Both the position numbers and the translations under genes were made by a program. 64,000 nucleotides of DNA. Source: Morganella psychrotolerans. GTDB taxonomy: Bacteria; Pseudomonadota; Gammaproteobacteria; Enterobacterales; Enterobacteriaceae. The notes under the pieces were generated by a model. That model saw nothing but the letters and a program-made list of their open reading frames with translations, was not told the DNA's origin and did no database searches. The stretch is taken from positions 434,001 to 498,000 of the forward strand of contig NZ_LZEW01000012.1 in the NCBI RefSeq assembly GCF_001676155.1, read 5' to 3'. Below, in pieces: positions 1 through 12,009 of this stretch (position 1 is the first letter of the stretch; the number at the start of each line of letters is the position of its first letter).

Positions 1-284
1 ACAGCCAGCAGGGCATCACGCAGAGCCACACTGGTGTGAGTGAATGCGGCCGGGTTAATCAGAATAAAATCTGTGTTTCCCCGCGCAGCATGAATTCTGT
101 CGATGAGTTCGTGCTCGGCGTTGGATTGCAGGTGATGTAATGTCACACCGCACTGACCAGCGTCCGCGGTCAGTGTAGCGACGATATCCGCAAGAGTGAG
201 CGTCCCGTATTTCTCAGGCTCCCGCGTTCCCAGCAGGTTCAGATTCGGGCCGTTCAGTAACAAAATTTGATAACTTTCGGTCAT
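1..284 (-). CDS. aroQ: 3-dehydroquinate dehydratase type II, 3' part outside window
   Basis: Type II dehydroquinase of the shikimate pathway, which dehydrates 3-dehydroquinate to 3-dehydroshikimate in the cytoplasm. Translating the minus strand from the ATG at 284 gives the family signature GPNLNLLG near residues 12-19, then REP and the catalytic-loop Tyr near residue 26. Further on are the SNAE substrate-binding motif and [17 protein letters not shown]. About 94 residues are visible; the family is about 150 residues long, so the C-terminus lies off the left edge. In E. coli aroQ heads aroQ-accB-accC; what follows here is outside the window. Identification is firm from the motifs; completeness cannot be judged. 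Confidence 0.93.
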   Translation of the reverse strand, partial: MTESYQILLLNGPNLNLLGTREPEKYGTLTLADIVATLTADAGQCGVTLHHLQSNAEHELIDRIHAARGNTDFILINPAAFTHTSVALRDALLA

Positions 285-533
285 TCTGCTGCCATCTCCT
301 GCAATCTTACGTAATCGCACAACATAACGCGATGTTAATGCGTTGTCACCTTTTTCTCATCGTATGCAAAATTATTTTTTGCGGATGAAGGGCGACATTA
401 TAAACATTTCATTGCAGTTCGCAGCAAAATACTGGTCTGAACAGGTCAGATACCGGCATAAGCAGGTGGATTAATCGTTATCACAGTGTTTCATCATCAT
501 CTTGTTTCGTACCTGAACGGCTCTGTATGGCGA

Positions 534-1514
534 CTATCCGCGGATGTTAACCAATGTCCGGCCGGTGATGGCATTGTTCATAAGTTTTTCTGCGTAACTG
601 ACGGCGTCAGACAGAGATATTTCTGTCGCTGCCTGTAAATAGTAGTCTGCCGGCAGGTCTTTTAACAAACGCGCCCAGATTTCAGGACGTTTTTCTGTAG
701 GTACGCTCACAGAATCCACGCCCTGAAGACGGACATTACGTAAAATAAACGGCATCACGGTTGTCGGTAATGTAAATCCGCCGGCTAATCCGCAAGCCGC
801 CACAGTGGCGTTATAGTGCATCTGTGCCAGCAGATTGGCAAGTATCTGTCCGCCGGTTGTATCCACGGCACCCGCCCAGCGCTGTTTTTCCAGCGGACGC
901 CCCTGCGCGCTGAGCTCTTCACGCGCCAGTACGGCTTTAGCCCCTAATTTCAGCAGATAATCGGTGTTGCTCTCACGTCCGCTCACGGCATAAACGGAAT
1001 AACCCAGTTTTGCCAGCAGAGCCACGGCAGTACTGCCCACACCGCCGCTTGCACCGGTGACAATAATATCGCCGCTTTGTGGTGTGACGCCGCCGTCTTC
1101 AAGGGCTTTCACACACAGCATGGCGGTAAACCCGGCGGTACCGATAATCATCGCCTGACGCGCTGTCATGCCGGAAGGCAGAGGTGTCAGCCAGTCGCCG
1201 TTAACCCGCGCCTGTTCTGCCAGTCCGCCCCAGTGATTTTCTCCCACACCCCAGCCGGTAAGAATAACGTTCTGACCCGGCTGATAGCGCGGATCTTCTG
1301 AATGGCTGACCGTACCTGTGAAATCAATACCCGGTACCATCGGGAAATTACGGATAATCTTTCCTTTCCCGGTAATGGCCAGTGCATCTTTATAGTTGAG
1401 GCCGGACCAGGTCACATCCACAGTGACATTTCCCTGTGGCAGTTGTGCCGTATCCACATCTTTAACAGTGGCAGTCAGTACATTATTATCTTGCTCAAGT
1501 AACAGGGCTTTCAT
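534..1514 (-). CDS. acuI: Acrylyl-CoA reductase AcuI (YhdH), MDR family
   Basis: Zinc-independent medium-chain reductase that uses NADPH to reduce acryloyl-CoA to propionyl-CoA. The 326-residue product has the N-terminal GroES-like fold and the Rossmann glycine motif VTGASGGVG at about residues 152-160. The start is set at the ATG giving MKALLLEQ, as in E. coli YhdH; a start four codons upstream (1526) would add MRSK. The gene lies between aroQ and mreB. In E. coli csrD separates acuI from mreB, and no csrD is present here. Length and motifs are normal. Confidence 0.94.
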   Translation of the reverse strand: MKALLLEQDNNVLTATVKDVDTAQLPQGNVTVDVTWSGLNYKDALAITGKGKIIRNFPMVPGIDFTGTVSHSEDPRYQPGQNVILTGWGVGENHWGGLAEQARVNGDWLTPLPSGMTARQAMIIGTAGFTAMLCVKALEDGGVTPQSGDIIVTGASGGVGSTAVALLAKLGYSVYAVSGRESNTDYLLKLGAKAVLAREELSAQGRPLEKQRWAGAVDTTGGQILANLLAQMHYNATVAACGLAGGFTLPTTVMPFILRNVRLQGVDSVSVPTEKRPEIWARLLKDLPADYYLQAATEISLSDAVSYAEKLMNNAITGRTLVNIRG

Positions 1515-3247
<1,733 letters not shown>

Positions 3248-3290
3248 GCGGACTCCCGTTCGTTCAATACTGCAAGCCGGGGGAGTCCGC
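3248..3290 (+). other. Perfect 10-bp stem hairpin between mreB and mreC
   Basis: GCGGACTCCC (3248-3257) is exactly complementary to GGGAGTCCGC (3281-3290), with a 23-base loop. It begins immediately after the mreB stop codon and is not followed by a T-run, so it is not a classic terminator. It could act as an mRNA 3' stabiliser or partial attenuator between mreB and mreC; that role is inference. Confidence 0.6.
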
Positions 3291-3360
3291 TCCCTCTGCT
3301 CGCCGGATACACCCTCTGTCCGCCCGGACAGAATTACTGTAGCGCCTTGTATCGCAACCT

Positions 3361-4491
3361 ATGAAGCCGATTTTTAGCCGGGGGCCTTCCCTTCAGATTC
3401 GCATTATTATCGCGGTTATTTTTGCCATCGGATTTATTGTGGTTGATAACCGGGTTGATGCGTTTACCAAAGTCCGTAACTATCTGGATACGGCGGTCAG
3501 TCCGTTCTATTTTTTAGCTAACGGCCCGCGTCAGTTACTTGATGGTATTTCGGATAACTTTGCAACACGCCAGCAGCTGGAATTTGAAAACAGGGCATTG
3601 CAGCAGGAACTGCTGGTTAAAAACAGCCAGAATCAGTTGCTTGAACAGTTTAAACAGGAAAATGCTCGCCTGCGTGAATTGCTCGGCTCTCCGTTGCGCC
3701 AGGATGAGCACATGATGGTCACCCAGGTGATGTCAGGAGCGAATACGCCTTACCGCGATCAGGTGGTGATTGATAAAGGCAGCCGTGATGGTGTGTATAA
3801 CGGGCAGCCGGTTATCAGTGATAAAGGTGTGGTCGGGCAGGTTATTGCTGTCTCTCAGCTGACCAGCCGCGTATTGCTGATTTGCGATACAACACACGCA
3901 CTCCCGATTCAGGTATTGCGTAATGATATCCGCGTTATTGCGTCCGGCACCGGGTGCAGTGATGATTTACAGCTTGAGCCTTTGCCGAACAATATTGATA
4001 TCCGTGTCGGGGATGTTCTGGTCACATCCGGTCTTGGCGGACGCTTCCCGGAAGGCTATCCGGTCGGGGTGGTCTCTGCGGTGAAGGTCGATAATCAGCG
4101 CGCGTATACCATTATCAGTGCAAAACCGATGGCTGATCTTCAGCGGTTGCGTTACCTTCTTTTATTATGGGGCGGGGATGGTAATCCGCGTGACCCTTCC
4201 GGCCCGTCTGAAGTTTACCGCGCGGCAAATGAACGCATCATGCAGGTCATGCCGCAGGTGGTTCCGCCAATTATGGCACCGGCACCGGAAAGTGCGCCGG
4301 AAAGTGCTGTGCCGCCGGTAGTACAATCTGCAGTGCAACCAAAACCAGCAGTGCAACCAAAACCAGCAGTACAGCCCGCACAGCCAAAACCGGCCCGTCC
4401 TGCACAATCTGCTGTGCCGCCTGCCGCTCAGGGTACACCGGATACCGCAGACACCGCACCTGTCCGTCAGCTGAGAATGAAGCCGCAATGA
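3361..4491 (+). CDS. mreC: Rod shape-determining protein MreC
   Basis: Bitopic elongasome protein linking MreB to PBP2/RodA in the periplasm. It has a cytoplasmic N-terminus, one membrane helix at about residues 13-30 ([16 protein letters not shown]), a coiled coil at about 68-112, and two beta domains through about residue 280. The C-terminal tail from about 300 to 376 is low-complexity Pro/Ala/Gln, with direct repeats of AVQPKP encoded by an 18-base unit (about 4327-4365). The stop overlaps the mreD start by four bases (ATGA), indicating translational coupling. Confidence 0.96.
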   Translation: MKPIFSRGPSLQIRIIIAVIFAIGFIVVDNRVDAFTKVRNYLDTAVSPFYFLANGPRQLLDGISDNFATRQQLEFENRALQQELLVKNSQNQLLEQFKQENARLRELLGSPLRQDEHMMVTQVMSGANTPYRDQVVIDKGSRDGVYNGQPVISDKGVVGQVIAVSQLTSRVLLICDTTHALPIQVLRNDIRVIASGTGCSDDLQLEPLPNNIDIRVGDVLVTSGLGGRFPEGYPVGVVSAVKVDNQRAYTIISAKPMADLQRLRYLLLLWGGDGNPRDPSGPSEVYRAANERIMQVMPQVVPPIMAPAPESAPESAVPPVVQSAVQPKPAVQPKPAVQPAQPKPARPAQSAVPPAAQGTPDTADTAPVRQLRMKPQ

Positions 4492-4977
4492 ATACCTACC
4501 GGGGACAGAACCGGATAATCATCTGGATCTCATTTCTGATAGCGATTGTGCTGCAAATCATGCCGTGGCCGGAACAACTGCAATTTTATCGCCCGTCCTG
4601 GGCGATGCTGTTTCTTATCTACTGGGTGATGGCGCTGCCACACCGGGTCAGTGTCGGCTCTGCTTTTTTTCTCGGTATGATGATTGATCTGATTGAAGGC
4701 TCCACGCTCGGCGTGCATGCACTGAGCTTATCGATTGTCACTTATCTGGTGGCGTTCAAACATCAGTTACTGCGTAATATGGCACTGTGGCAGCAGTCAT
4801 TGGTGATTATGGTATTGTCGGCACTGATGCAGTTCTTTGTTTTCTGGTCAGAATTTCTACTGTCAAACATTGTGTTTCATCCGGAAGTCTTCTGGAACAG
4901 TCTGGTCAATGGTATCTTATGGCCATGGATCTTTTTTATTATTGCGTAAGACGCGCCGTCACTTTTCTGTTCATTAA
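4488..4977 (+). CDS. mreD: Rod shape-determining protein MreD, frame shifted near the 3' end as sequenced
   Basis: Polytopic inner-membrane elongasome subunit with about five hydrophobic helices. As sequenced the frame ends at 4949 after 153 residues (ending WIFFIIA). A T6 run at 4932-4937 sits exactly where the normal C-terminus would begin. With T5 the frame continues [13 protein letters not shown] and stops at 4975-4977. That gives 162 residues, the length of E. coli MreD, with the basic C-terminal tail typical of the family. The extra T is therefore probably a sequencing error or a recent mutation. If real, the protein merely exchanges its last few residues and may still work. Overlaps mreC by ATGA. 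Confidence 0.9.
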
Positions 4978-5024
4978 TAAGGGAACGGCGGCGTGATACG
5001 TTAACAAAACGTCAGGACGCCTGA

Positions 5025-5636
5025 ATGCTGCCGATTTACCTTGCTTCAACCTCTCCCCGCCGCCGGGAACTGATTAAACTGCTGAATGTGCAATGTGAAA
5101 TACTGTCCCCCTGTATTGATGAAATCCGCCGGGACGGTGAATCTGCGCCTGCATATGCGGAGCGTCTGGCGCGGGAAAAATCACAGGCAGGCGTTTTACT
5201 GGCAACAGAAGACAGGCCGGTTATCGGCTCGGATACCATTGTGGTACTCGACGGCGAAGTCCTGGAAAAACCCCGCGATGAAGCCCATGCTTTCGCCATG
5301 CTCAGTGCACTGTCCGGTCATACGCATCAGGTGATGACTGCTGTCGCGGTTTCCGATCGTTTTCGTACCCTCAGCATCCTGATTGTGACAGATGTGACTT
5401 TCCGCCGGTTATCTGATTGTGAAATAAAAGAATATATCCAATCTGGTGAGCCAATGGATAAAGCGGGTGCTTATGGCATTCAGGGGCTTGGCGGGCGCTA
5501 TGTCCGGAAAATTAATGGTAGCTATCATGCCGTAGTGGGATTACCGTTAGTGGAAACCGAAGAATTGATTAAGCGGTACACGGAAACCCTGAAAGGGACT
5601 GTACCGGCACACTTAGATGGAAAAGAAATACCATGA
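5025..5636 (+). CDS. maf: Maf-type dTTP/UTP pyrophosphatase (YhdE)
   Basis: House-cleaning nucleotide pyrophosphatase of the Maf family, YhdE branch, which hydrolyses dTTP, UTP and modified pyrimidine nucleotides. The 203-residue product shows the start motif STSPRRREL at residues 8-16, the catalytic SDTIVVLDG segment near residue 70 and KAGAYGIQG near residue 149. It lies downstream of mreD, and its stop overlaps the rng start (ATGA). No irregularity is seen. Confidence 0.95.
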   Translation: MLPIYLASTSPRRRELIKLLNVQCEILSPCIDEIRRDGESAPAYAERLAREKSQAGVLLATEDRPVIGSDTIVVLDGEVLEKPRDEAHAFAMLSALSGHTHQVMTAVAVSDRFRTLSILIVTDVTFRRLSDCEIKEYIQSGEPMDKAGAYGIQGLGGRYVRKINGSYHAVVGLPLVETEELIKRYTETLKGTVPAHLDGKEIP

Positions 5637-7102
5637 CAGCCGAACTTTTAGTCAACGTGACCCCGTCTGAAACACGAGTGGCTTATATTACAGGCGGGAT
5701 CCTTCAGGAAATTCATATCGAACGCGAAGCAAAACGCGGCATCGCCGGTAATATCTATAAAGGGCGTGTGAGCCGGGTGCTGCCCGGGATGCAGGCGGCC
5801 TTTATCGATATTGGCATGGATAAAGCCGCGTTTTTGCACGCCTCTGACATTATTCCGCATACAGAATGTATTGCCGGTGATGAGCAGGAGAAATTCCGTA
5901 CCCGCGATATCGGGGAGTTGGTGCATCAGGGGCAGGATCTGATTGTCCAGGTGGTGAAAGATCCGCTGGGTACCAAGGGCGCGCGCCTGACCACGGATAT
6001 CACACTGCCTTCCCGTTATCTGGTCTTTATGCCCGGCGCTTCCCATGTGGGCGTTTCCCAGCGCATTGAAAGTGAAGAAGAGCGCGAGCGGCTGAAAAAT
6101 ATTGTCTCCGGCTATTGTGATGAGCAGGGCGGATTTATTATCCGCACAGCAGCAGAAGGGGTCGGTGAAGAAGAACTGACATCCGATGCGGCGTTTCTCA
6201 GACGCCTGTGGACAAAAGTTATCCAGCGCAAAAAACGCAATACCACGCGCACCAAAATTTATGGTGAGTTGGCACTCGCTCACCGCATTCTGCGTGATTT
6301 TGCCGGTGAATCACTCGACCGGATCCGCATCGATTCCCGCCTGAGTTTCAGTGATTTGCAGGAGTTTGTGGATGATTATATTCCGGAAATGACCGCAAAA
6401 CTGGAGTTGTACCAGGGCAGCCAGCCAATTTTTGATCTCTATGATACCGAAAACGAGATCCAGCGGGCGATGGAACGAAAAGTCGAAATGAAATCAGGTG
6501 GTTATCTGATTATCGATCAGACTGAAGCGATGACGACAATCGACATCAATACCGGCGCATTTGTGGGACACCGGAATCTGGAAGAAACGATTTTTAATAC
6601 CAATATTGAGGCAACTCAGGTAATTGCCCGCCAGTTACGGCTGCGCAATCTCGGCGGTATTATTATCATTGATTTTATTGATATGACGGATGCGGATCAC
6701 CGTCGGCGGGTGCTCAGTTCTCTGGAGCAGGCGCTGTCGAAAGATCGCGTGAAAACGACTATCAATGGTTTCTCTCAGCTCGGGCTGGTGGAAATGACCC
6801 GCAAACGTACGCGGGAAAGCCTCGAACATGTTTTATGTGAGAAATGTCCGGCCTGTCAGGGGCGGGGAAATGTCCGCTCCGTGGAAACGGTCTGCTATGA
6901 GGTCCTGCGGGAAATTGTCCGCGTTCACCGGCTGCTGGATGTTGATCGCTTCCTGGTATATGCCTCTCCGGCGGTGACAGAAGCTTTGCAGGGTGATGAA
7001 TCCCATGCACTGGCGGAAGTGGAAATTTTTGTCGGCAAGCAGGTACAGGTCCGCGCAGAACCACTTTACAGTCAGGAACATTTTGATGTGGTGATGATGT
7101 AA
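5633..7102 (+). CDS. rng: Ribonuclease G
   Basis: Endoribonuclease of the RNase E/G family that matures the 5' end of 16S rRNA and cleaves some mRNAs. The 489 residues match E. coli RNase G in length. Visible are the S1 RNA-binding domain (about 39-128), the catalytic DNase I-like segment with DINTGAFVG (near 304) and IIIIDFIDM (near 344), and the zinc-link motif CEKCPAC (about 404-410). Translationally coupled to maf. Two ERIC-like repeats lie between its stop and yhdP, separating it from the next operon. Confidence 0.97.
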   Translation: MTAELLVNVTPSETRVAYITGGILQEIHIEREAKRGIAGNIYKGRVSRVLPGMQAAFIDIGMDKAAFLHASDIIPHTECIAGDEQEKFRTRDIGELVHQGQDLIVQVVKDPLGTKGARLTTDITLPSRYLVFMPGASHVGVSQRIESEEERERLKNIVSGYCDEQGGFIIRTAAEGVGEEELTSDAAFLRRLWTKVIQRKKRNTTRTKIYGELALAHRILRDFAGESLDRIRIDSRLSFSDLQEFVDDYIPEMTAKLELYQGSQPIFDLYDTENEIQRAMERKVEMKSGGYLIIDQTEAMTTIDINTGAFVGHRNLEETIFNTNIEATQVIARQLRLRNLGGIIIIDFIDMTDADHRRRVLSSLEQALSKDRVKTTINGFSQLGLVEMTRKRTRESLEHVLCEKCPACQGRGNVRSVETVCYEVLREIVRVHRLLDVDRFLVYASPAVTEALQGDESHALAEVEIFVGKQVQVRAEPLYSQEHFDVVMM

Positions 7103-7174
7103 TATACCCAACGTCATTCAAGGTGCTGGCTGAGCGAAGCCAACGAACCTGCAGTTTGAATGAATAAAGGTATA
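7103..7174. repeat. ERIC-like repeat, short form (72 bp)
   Basis: Bounded by the inverted ends TATACCCAACGTCATTCA and GAATGAATAAAGGTATA. The interior contains GCCAACGAACCTGCAG but lacks the central ACATA..TATGT hairpin segment found in the full copies. It starts directly after the rng stop codon and shares four bases (TATA) with the full-length copy that follows. Confidence 0.8.
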
Positions 7175-7298
7175 TACCCAACGTCATTCAGGATGCAGGA
7201 AGGCGGCAAGGGAAGACTGACGGGGAGCATACATAAGTATGTGACCCGGCTGGCTGAGTGAAGCCAACGAACCTGCAGTTTGAATGAATAAGGGTATA
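7173..7298. repeat. ERIC-like repeat, full form (126 bp)
   Basis: Full-length copy with TATACCC and GGGTATA ends. It contains the diagnostic ERIC core: GGCGGCAAGGGAAG, the ACATAAGTATGTGAC central palindrome and GCCAACGAACCTGCAG. It matches the copy at 47553-47678 in reverse orientation. It lies just upstream of the yhdP ribosome-binding site, so it is probably transcribed with yhdP. Confidence 0.85.
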
Positions 7299-7375
7299 AA
7301 ATAGCGGTATGTTCCCGGATATGAGACAGTATCCGGTATCACCGGCCTTGACAGCAGCAGGGAGAAGGGGAGCCA

Positions 7376-10300
7376 GTGAGGCGACTGCCAAAGGTTTTGT
7401 TTACATGTGTTGTTGTGATTGTGATTGCTGCTGCTCTGTTACTGGGCGGTCTGCGTTACCTATTGCCTCAGATTAATGAATATCGCCCGCAAATCGAAGA
7501 AAAACTCTCTGAGATGACCGGAGCGACAGTCAAAATGGGTGAAATCAGCGGACGCTGGCAGGGTTTTGGTCCTGTACTGACCATCCGTGACCTGACGGTT
7601 ACCAGTGATGAAGCTGATATATCAGCCGAAAAAATTAATCTCTCCCTCGATATCTGGCGCACCTTATTCCGCTTTAGTGTCAGTTTTCGTGACCTGACAT
7701 TCTGGCATATGAATGTGGATTACAAATCCCCTCTCAGCAGTGACGGCGGCAATTTTGAGCCGGATGCCATTTCTGCCCTCTGGCTTGAACGTTTTGATAA
7801 TTTTGACCTGCGTGACAGTGAAATCCGTTTTCTTACCCCGTCCGGCGACCCCGCTACCTTAGTGGTTTCCCGCCTCTCCTGGCTTAATCAGACCAAGCGC
7901 CACCGGGCACAGGGCGAAGTCCGGCTCTCATCCGTGAATAACCCGCGCGGCTGGTTACAGGTGCGCCTGGATCTGCGGGATGTGAATGGTCTGCTGGATG
8001 AAGGTATGGTGTATCTCCAGGCGGATGAAATTGACATGACGCCGTGGTTCAGCCGCTGGCTGCGGGATAACACCGGACTGAATGAAGCCCGTTTCAGTCT
8101 TGCCGGCTGGATGACGGTTGAGCGCGGGACAATCACCCGCGGGCTGGTACAACTGAATACCGGCGAGGCGGACTGGCTGGTCGGCAAAGACAGACACACG
8201 CTGGAAGTCCGCGACCTGGTTGTGCGCATGCGCCGTCAGGGCGAAGGCTGGTTGTTTAATATTCCTGAGCTGTTTAACCTCAAAACAGACGGACAACAGT
8301 GGCCGGAAGGTAATTTATCACTGCTTTATATCCCCGCATCAGAAAAATATCAGGGCAATCAGCATTTGCGTATCCGCGCCAATAATATTGAATTGGCGCG
8401 CCTGAGCAGCATTGTACCGACATTTTCTTTCCTGACGAATGATGATGTCAGAGCCTGGCAGAACCGCGACCCGTCCGGGTTGATTCAGGACTTTGCCCTT
8501 GATATCACGCCTGCCACCCCGGAAATGCTGGATGTGGATGTGGCCTGGCAGGATGTGAGCTGGAAACCCTGGGGCGGGCTGCCGTCAGTCTCTCATTTCA
8601 GCGGGCTGCTGCGCGGTGATCGGGCAAAAGGCATTATGCGTTTTGCCCTGGCGGACAGCGTGGTGGACTATCGTCCGATGTTTACCGCGCCGCTGGCTGT
8701 TTCGCAGAGTGGCGGACAAATCCAGTGGCGCAATACCGACGGTAATTTCAGTGCCTGGAGTGATAATTTAGATCTGCGCTCCGGCGCATTATGGACAAAC
8801 GGGCACTTCCGTTATCAGCAAAATAAAGAGGGTCCGCCGTCACTCGGGATCCTGGCGGGTGTCCGGCTGACGGACGCCGGAGAAGCCTGGCGCTATTTCC
8901 CCGTTCCGCTGATGGGCGAACATCTCAATGAATACCTGACTCAGGCGCTGATTGCCGGGAAAGCGGAAGACGCCACGGTAATCTTTCAGGGAGATCCTGC
9001 TGATTTTCCGTTCCGCAAAAATCAGGGGCAGTTTCAGATATGGGTGCCGCTGCGTGATGCCACGTTCAAATACGACCCGGACTGGCCTGCACTGATGGAT
9101 GTGGATGTCGATCTGAATTTTCATAATCACGGGTTATGGATGACGGCTCCGCAGGCGAAACTGGGTAACGCAACCGCACGGAACCTGAAAGCCGATATTC
9201 CGGACTTTACGATTGAGCGCCTTTATATTAAGTCAGATATTGAGGGGAAAGGGGAGTCGCTGGGGAACTATTTTGATCAGACCCCGATGAAAGACTCCAT
9301 CGGCAATACCCTGAAACAGCTGAAAATTGGCGGCAGTGTCTACGGTAACCTTAACCTGGAAATTCCGCTCAATTTTGATGAAATGGTGCGGGCGACCGGT
9401 GAGGTCCGCCTGAAAAATAATACTATTGATGTCGTGCCGCTCGGCAGCACGCTGCATGATGTCTCCGGGCAGTTCCGTTTTGATAACGGCGACCTGGAAA
9501 GTGATCGCATTACTGCGCGCTGGTTCGGTCAACCGCTGAATATTCACTTCACGACCAAAGAAAATCCGAAAGATTTTGCGGTTAATATCGCACTGGACGG
9601 CAACTGGCAGATGAAAGGGATTGATGGCCTTCCTGATGCCGTAAAACAGCATGTAAAGGGTGCTTTTCCGTGGACGGGCGAGGTGAAAATTGCGCTTCCG
9701 CAAAAAGGAGAAGTCAGTTATACGGTTGATCTGGATGGTAAAACCGGAAAGCTGACCAGCAGCACGCTACCTGCAATCCAGCGCTGGGCGGCTGACACCG
9801 GCACACTGAATATTCATGCCACAGGAACAGAGCACACACTGAAAGCGGGGGGAACGCTCGGAAAATCCCTCAGTTTTCTGACAGACTGGACACTCGGCGA
9901 TATTCTGACTCTGCGCGGTGCCGCTATCCGTCCGGGTAGTAAAATACCGGAAAAAATCATCCCTGATACCATCAGTATTGCGTTACCGGCGGTGACAGGG
10001 GAGCACTGGGTCGGCGCTCTGGCTGTTGCAGGGCAAAGTCATGAATCGCCTTCATCACTGAAACTGCCGGGGAATATTGATATTTCAGCGCCAAGTGTGG
10101 ATTTTGCCGGACAGCGCTGGAATCAGATGAAACTGCGCATCCATCCGCAGGAAAATGGCTGGTTGCTGAGTGCGGACGGAAAGGAGCTGCGCGGTGATAT
10201 CCGCCTCCCGCCGTCCGGACCGTGGCAGGCAAGCATTGACTATCTTTATTATAATCCGGACTCCATTGAGAACGCATTGCCGAAATCTCAGCGTAGTGAG

Positions 10301-11149
10301 CAGACCAAAACAGATTACCGGGTCGCAAGCTGGCCGGCAATCACGTTGCGTTGTGAGGCGTGCTGGGTCGGCGGGTTGAATATCGGTACGGTGAATGCCA
10401 AGGTTTATCCTGAAAATAACACCCTGGTTCTGGATGCGGCATCGGTAAAAAACAGTGCCAGCGAGCTGACGGTCAGCGGACGCTGGGATGCGGGGCGTAC
10501 ACCACTATCGCACTTTAAAGGTCAGTTTAAAGGGCCGGTATTTGATAATATGGCTGCGTATTTCGGGGTACTGGTGCCGATCACCGGCTCGCCGTTTACC
10601 GTGGATTTTGACCTGAACTGGCGTGATGTGCCGTGGTCGCCTGATGTGGCGTCACTGAACGGCATCATTAATACCTCGCTGGGGAAAGGAGCCATGGAGC
10701 GTATGGGCGGCGGAAATGCCGGAAAACTACTGCGGCTGGTCAGTTTTGATGCGTTATTACGTAAATTACAGCTGGATTTCACTGATACCTTCAGTAATGA
10801 TTTTGTTTTTGACAGCATACGCGGCAAAGGTGTCATCAAAGAAGGTGTTCTGAGTACGAATGATACCCGCGTGGATGGTCTGATGGCGGATATCAGTTTT
10901 GATGGTTCGATTTATCTTGTGGAGCGTCGCATTGATATGTCGGTGGTAGTCACACCGGAATTGTCTGCGACAGTCGGGGTGGCAACGGCGTTTGTTGTCA
11001 ATCCGATAGCGGGAGCTGCGGTCTTTGTTGCCAGTAAGGTACTGGGCCCGCTCTGGAGTAAAATTTCGGTGATACGTTATCACCTGAGCGGCAGTTTAGA
11101 AGAGCCTAAGATAGATGAAGTTTTGCGTCAGTTAAAGGAGACTAAGTAA
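7376..11149 (+). CDS. yhdP: AsmA-like intermembrane lipid-transport protein YhdP
   Basis: Very large inner-membrane-anchored periplasmic protein (1257 residues; E. coli about 1266). It belongs to the TamB/YdbH/YhdP bridge-like group thought to carry phospholipids to the outer membrane. One N-terminal membrane helix (about residues 9-28) is followed by a long beta-rich DUF3971/AsmA region. The start is GTG with a strong AGGGGAG ribosome-binding site, and the N-terminus MRRLPKVL matches E. coli. Its TAA overlaps the next ATG (TAATG), so it heads a coupled operon yhdP-nit-tldD-barnase-barstar. Confidence 0.96.
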   Translation: MRRLPKVLFTCVVVIVIAAALLLGGLRYLLPQINEYRPQIEEKLSEMTGATVKMGEISGRWQGFGPVLTIRDLTVTSDEADISAEKINLSLDIWRTLFRFSVSFRDLTFWHMNVDYKSPLSSDGGNFEPDAISALWLERFDNFDLRDSEIRFLTPSGDPATLVVSRLSWLNQTKRHRAQGEVRLSSVNNPRGWLQVRLDLRDVNGLLDEGMVYLQADEIDMTPWFSRWLRDNTGLNEARFSLAGWMTVERGTITRGLVQLNTGEADWLVGKDRHTLEVRDLVVRMRRQGEGWLFNIPELFNLKTDGQQWPEGNLSLLYIPASEKYQGNQHLRIRANNIELARLSSIVPTFSFLTNDDVRAWQNRDPSGLIQDFALDITPATPEMLDVDVAWQDVSWKPWGGLPSVSHFSGLLRGDRAKGIMRFALADSVVDYRPMFTAPLAVSQSGGQIQWRNTDGNFSAWSDNLDLRSGALWTNGHFRYQQNKEGPPSLGILAGVRLTDAGEAWRYFPVPLMGEHLNEYLTQALIAGKAEDATVIFQGDPADFPFRKNQGQFQIWVPLRDATFKYDPDWPALMDVDVDLNFHNHGLWMTAPQAKLGNATARNLKADIPDFTIERLYIKSDIEGKGESLGNYFDQTPMKDSIGNTLKQLKIGGSVYGNLNLEIPLNFDEMVRATGEVRLKNNTIDVVPLGSTLHDVSGQFRFDNGDLESDRITARWFGQPLNIHFTTKENPKDFAVNIALDGNWQMKGIDGLPDAVKQHVKGAFPWTGEVKIALPQKGEVSYTVDLDGKTGKLTSSTLPAIQRWAADTGTLNIHATGTEHTLKAGGTLGKSLSFLTDWTLGDILTLRGAAIRPGSKIPEKIIPDTISIALPAVTGEHWVGALAVAGQSHESPSSLKLPGNIDISAPSVDFAGQRWNQMKLRIHPQENGWLLSADGKELRGDIRLPPSGPWQASIDYLYYNPDSIENALPKSQRSEQTKTDYRVASWPAITLRCEACWVGGLNIGTVNAKVYPENNTLVLDAASVKNSASELTVSGRWDAGRTPLSHFKGQFKGPVFDNMAAYFGVLVPITGSPFTVDFDLNWRDVPWSPDVASLNGIINTSLGKGAMERMGGGNAGKLLRLVSFDALLRKLQLDFTDTFSNDFVFDSIRGKGVIKEGVLSTNDTRVDGLMADISFDGSIYLVERRIDMSVVVTPELSATVGVATAFVVNPIAGAAVFVASKVLGPLWSKISVIRYHLSGSLEEPKIDEVLRQLKETK

Positions 11150-12006
11150 TGAAAAACGCAAATGTGGCATTATTACAATTGTGCAGCGGCACAAATACCA
11201 AACACAATTTGGCGCAAATCGAACAACAGATCAAACAACTGCCTGATAATATCAAATTGGTCATGACGCCGGAAAATGCCCTGATTTTTGCCTCGGGCAA
11301 TACCTATCATAAATATGCGGAAACCCAGGGTGACGGGCCGTTGCAGAGTGCAGTAGCTGATATGGCGCGCCGTTACGGTGTCTGGATCCTGATTGGCTCT
11401 ATGCCGCTGATAAGCCGTGAAGATCCGCAGCGCATTACTGCCAGCAGTATTTTGTTTGATGATAAGGGCGACATTAAAGCCCGTTATGACAAAATCCATA
11501 TGTTTGACGTGAATATTGACGACGAACAGGGTTCTTATAATGAATCCAAAATTTTCCAGCGCGGTGAGCACATCACGGTAGTGGATACCCCGGTAGGACG
11601 CCTCGGCATGACTATTTGTTATGATCTGCGTTTTCCGGGTCTGTTCCAGGCGCTGCGTGAGCAGGGTGCTGAGATTATTTCTGTCCCGGCGGCGTTTACC
11701 CGTCTGACCGGAAAATCACACTGGGAGCCGTTACTGCGCGCCCGTGCGATTGAAAACCAATGCATTATCCTCGCACCGGCTCAGGTTGGTGTACATGGCA
11801 CCCGCCGTACATGGGGACACTCCATGGTGGTTGACGGCTGGGGTAAAGTTGTGAAGAAAAATCCGGATGCGGTCGCGGCGATTGAAGCGGATATTCGTCC
11901 GGAAAGCTTAACATCAATGCGCGAGCAGATCCGTGTGGTCAAACACAACCGGTTCCGTCCTCAGCTGACCTCGCTGATTGAGAAAAAAACGACAGGTAAA
12001 GAGTAA
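11149..12006 (+). CDS. Nit-family carbon-nitrogen hydrolase, likely deaminated-glutathione amidase
   Basis: Nitrilase-superfamily amidase of 285 residues. The catalytic triad is visible: Glu42 in TPENAL, Lys115 in RYDKIHMFDV and Cys157 in TICYDLRFP. The KIHMFDV and CYDLRFP context is typical of the Nit1/NitB branch, whose members repair deaminated glutathione. That branch assignment comes from motif recognition; other omega-amidase-like substrates are possible. It is translationally coupled to yhdP (TAATG) and lies 3 bases before tldD. In E. coli no such gene lies between yhdP and tldD, but the arrangement is known in other Enterobacterales. Confidence 0.88.
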   Translation: MKNANVALLQLCSGTNTKHNLAQIEQQIKQLPDNIKLVMTPENALIFASGNTYHKYAETQGDGPLQSAVADMARRYGVWILIGSMPLISREDPQRITASSILFDDKGDIKARYDKIHMFDVNIDDEQGSYNESKIFQRGEHITVVDTPVGRLGMTICYDLRFPGLFQALREQGAEIISVPAAFTRLTGKSHWEPLLRARAIENQCIILAPAQVGVHGTRRTWGHSMVVDGWGKVVKKNPDAVAAIEADIRPESLTSMREQIRVVKHNRFRPQLTSLIEKKTTGKE

Positions 12007-12009
12007 ATT

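Noticed and set aside
4165-4488. Minus-strand Cys/Arg/His-rich frame of 107 codons
   Set aside because: Shadow of the repetitive Pro/Ala/Gln tail of mreC; its composition follows from the opposite strand.
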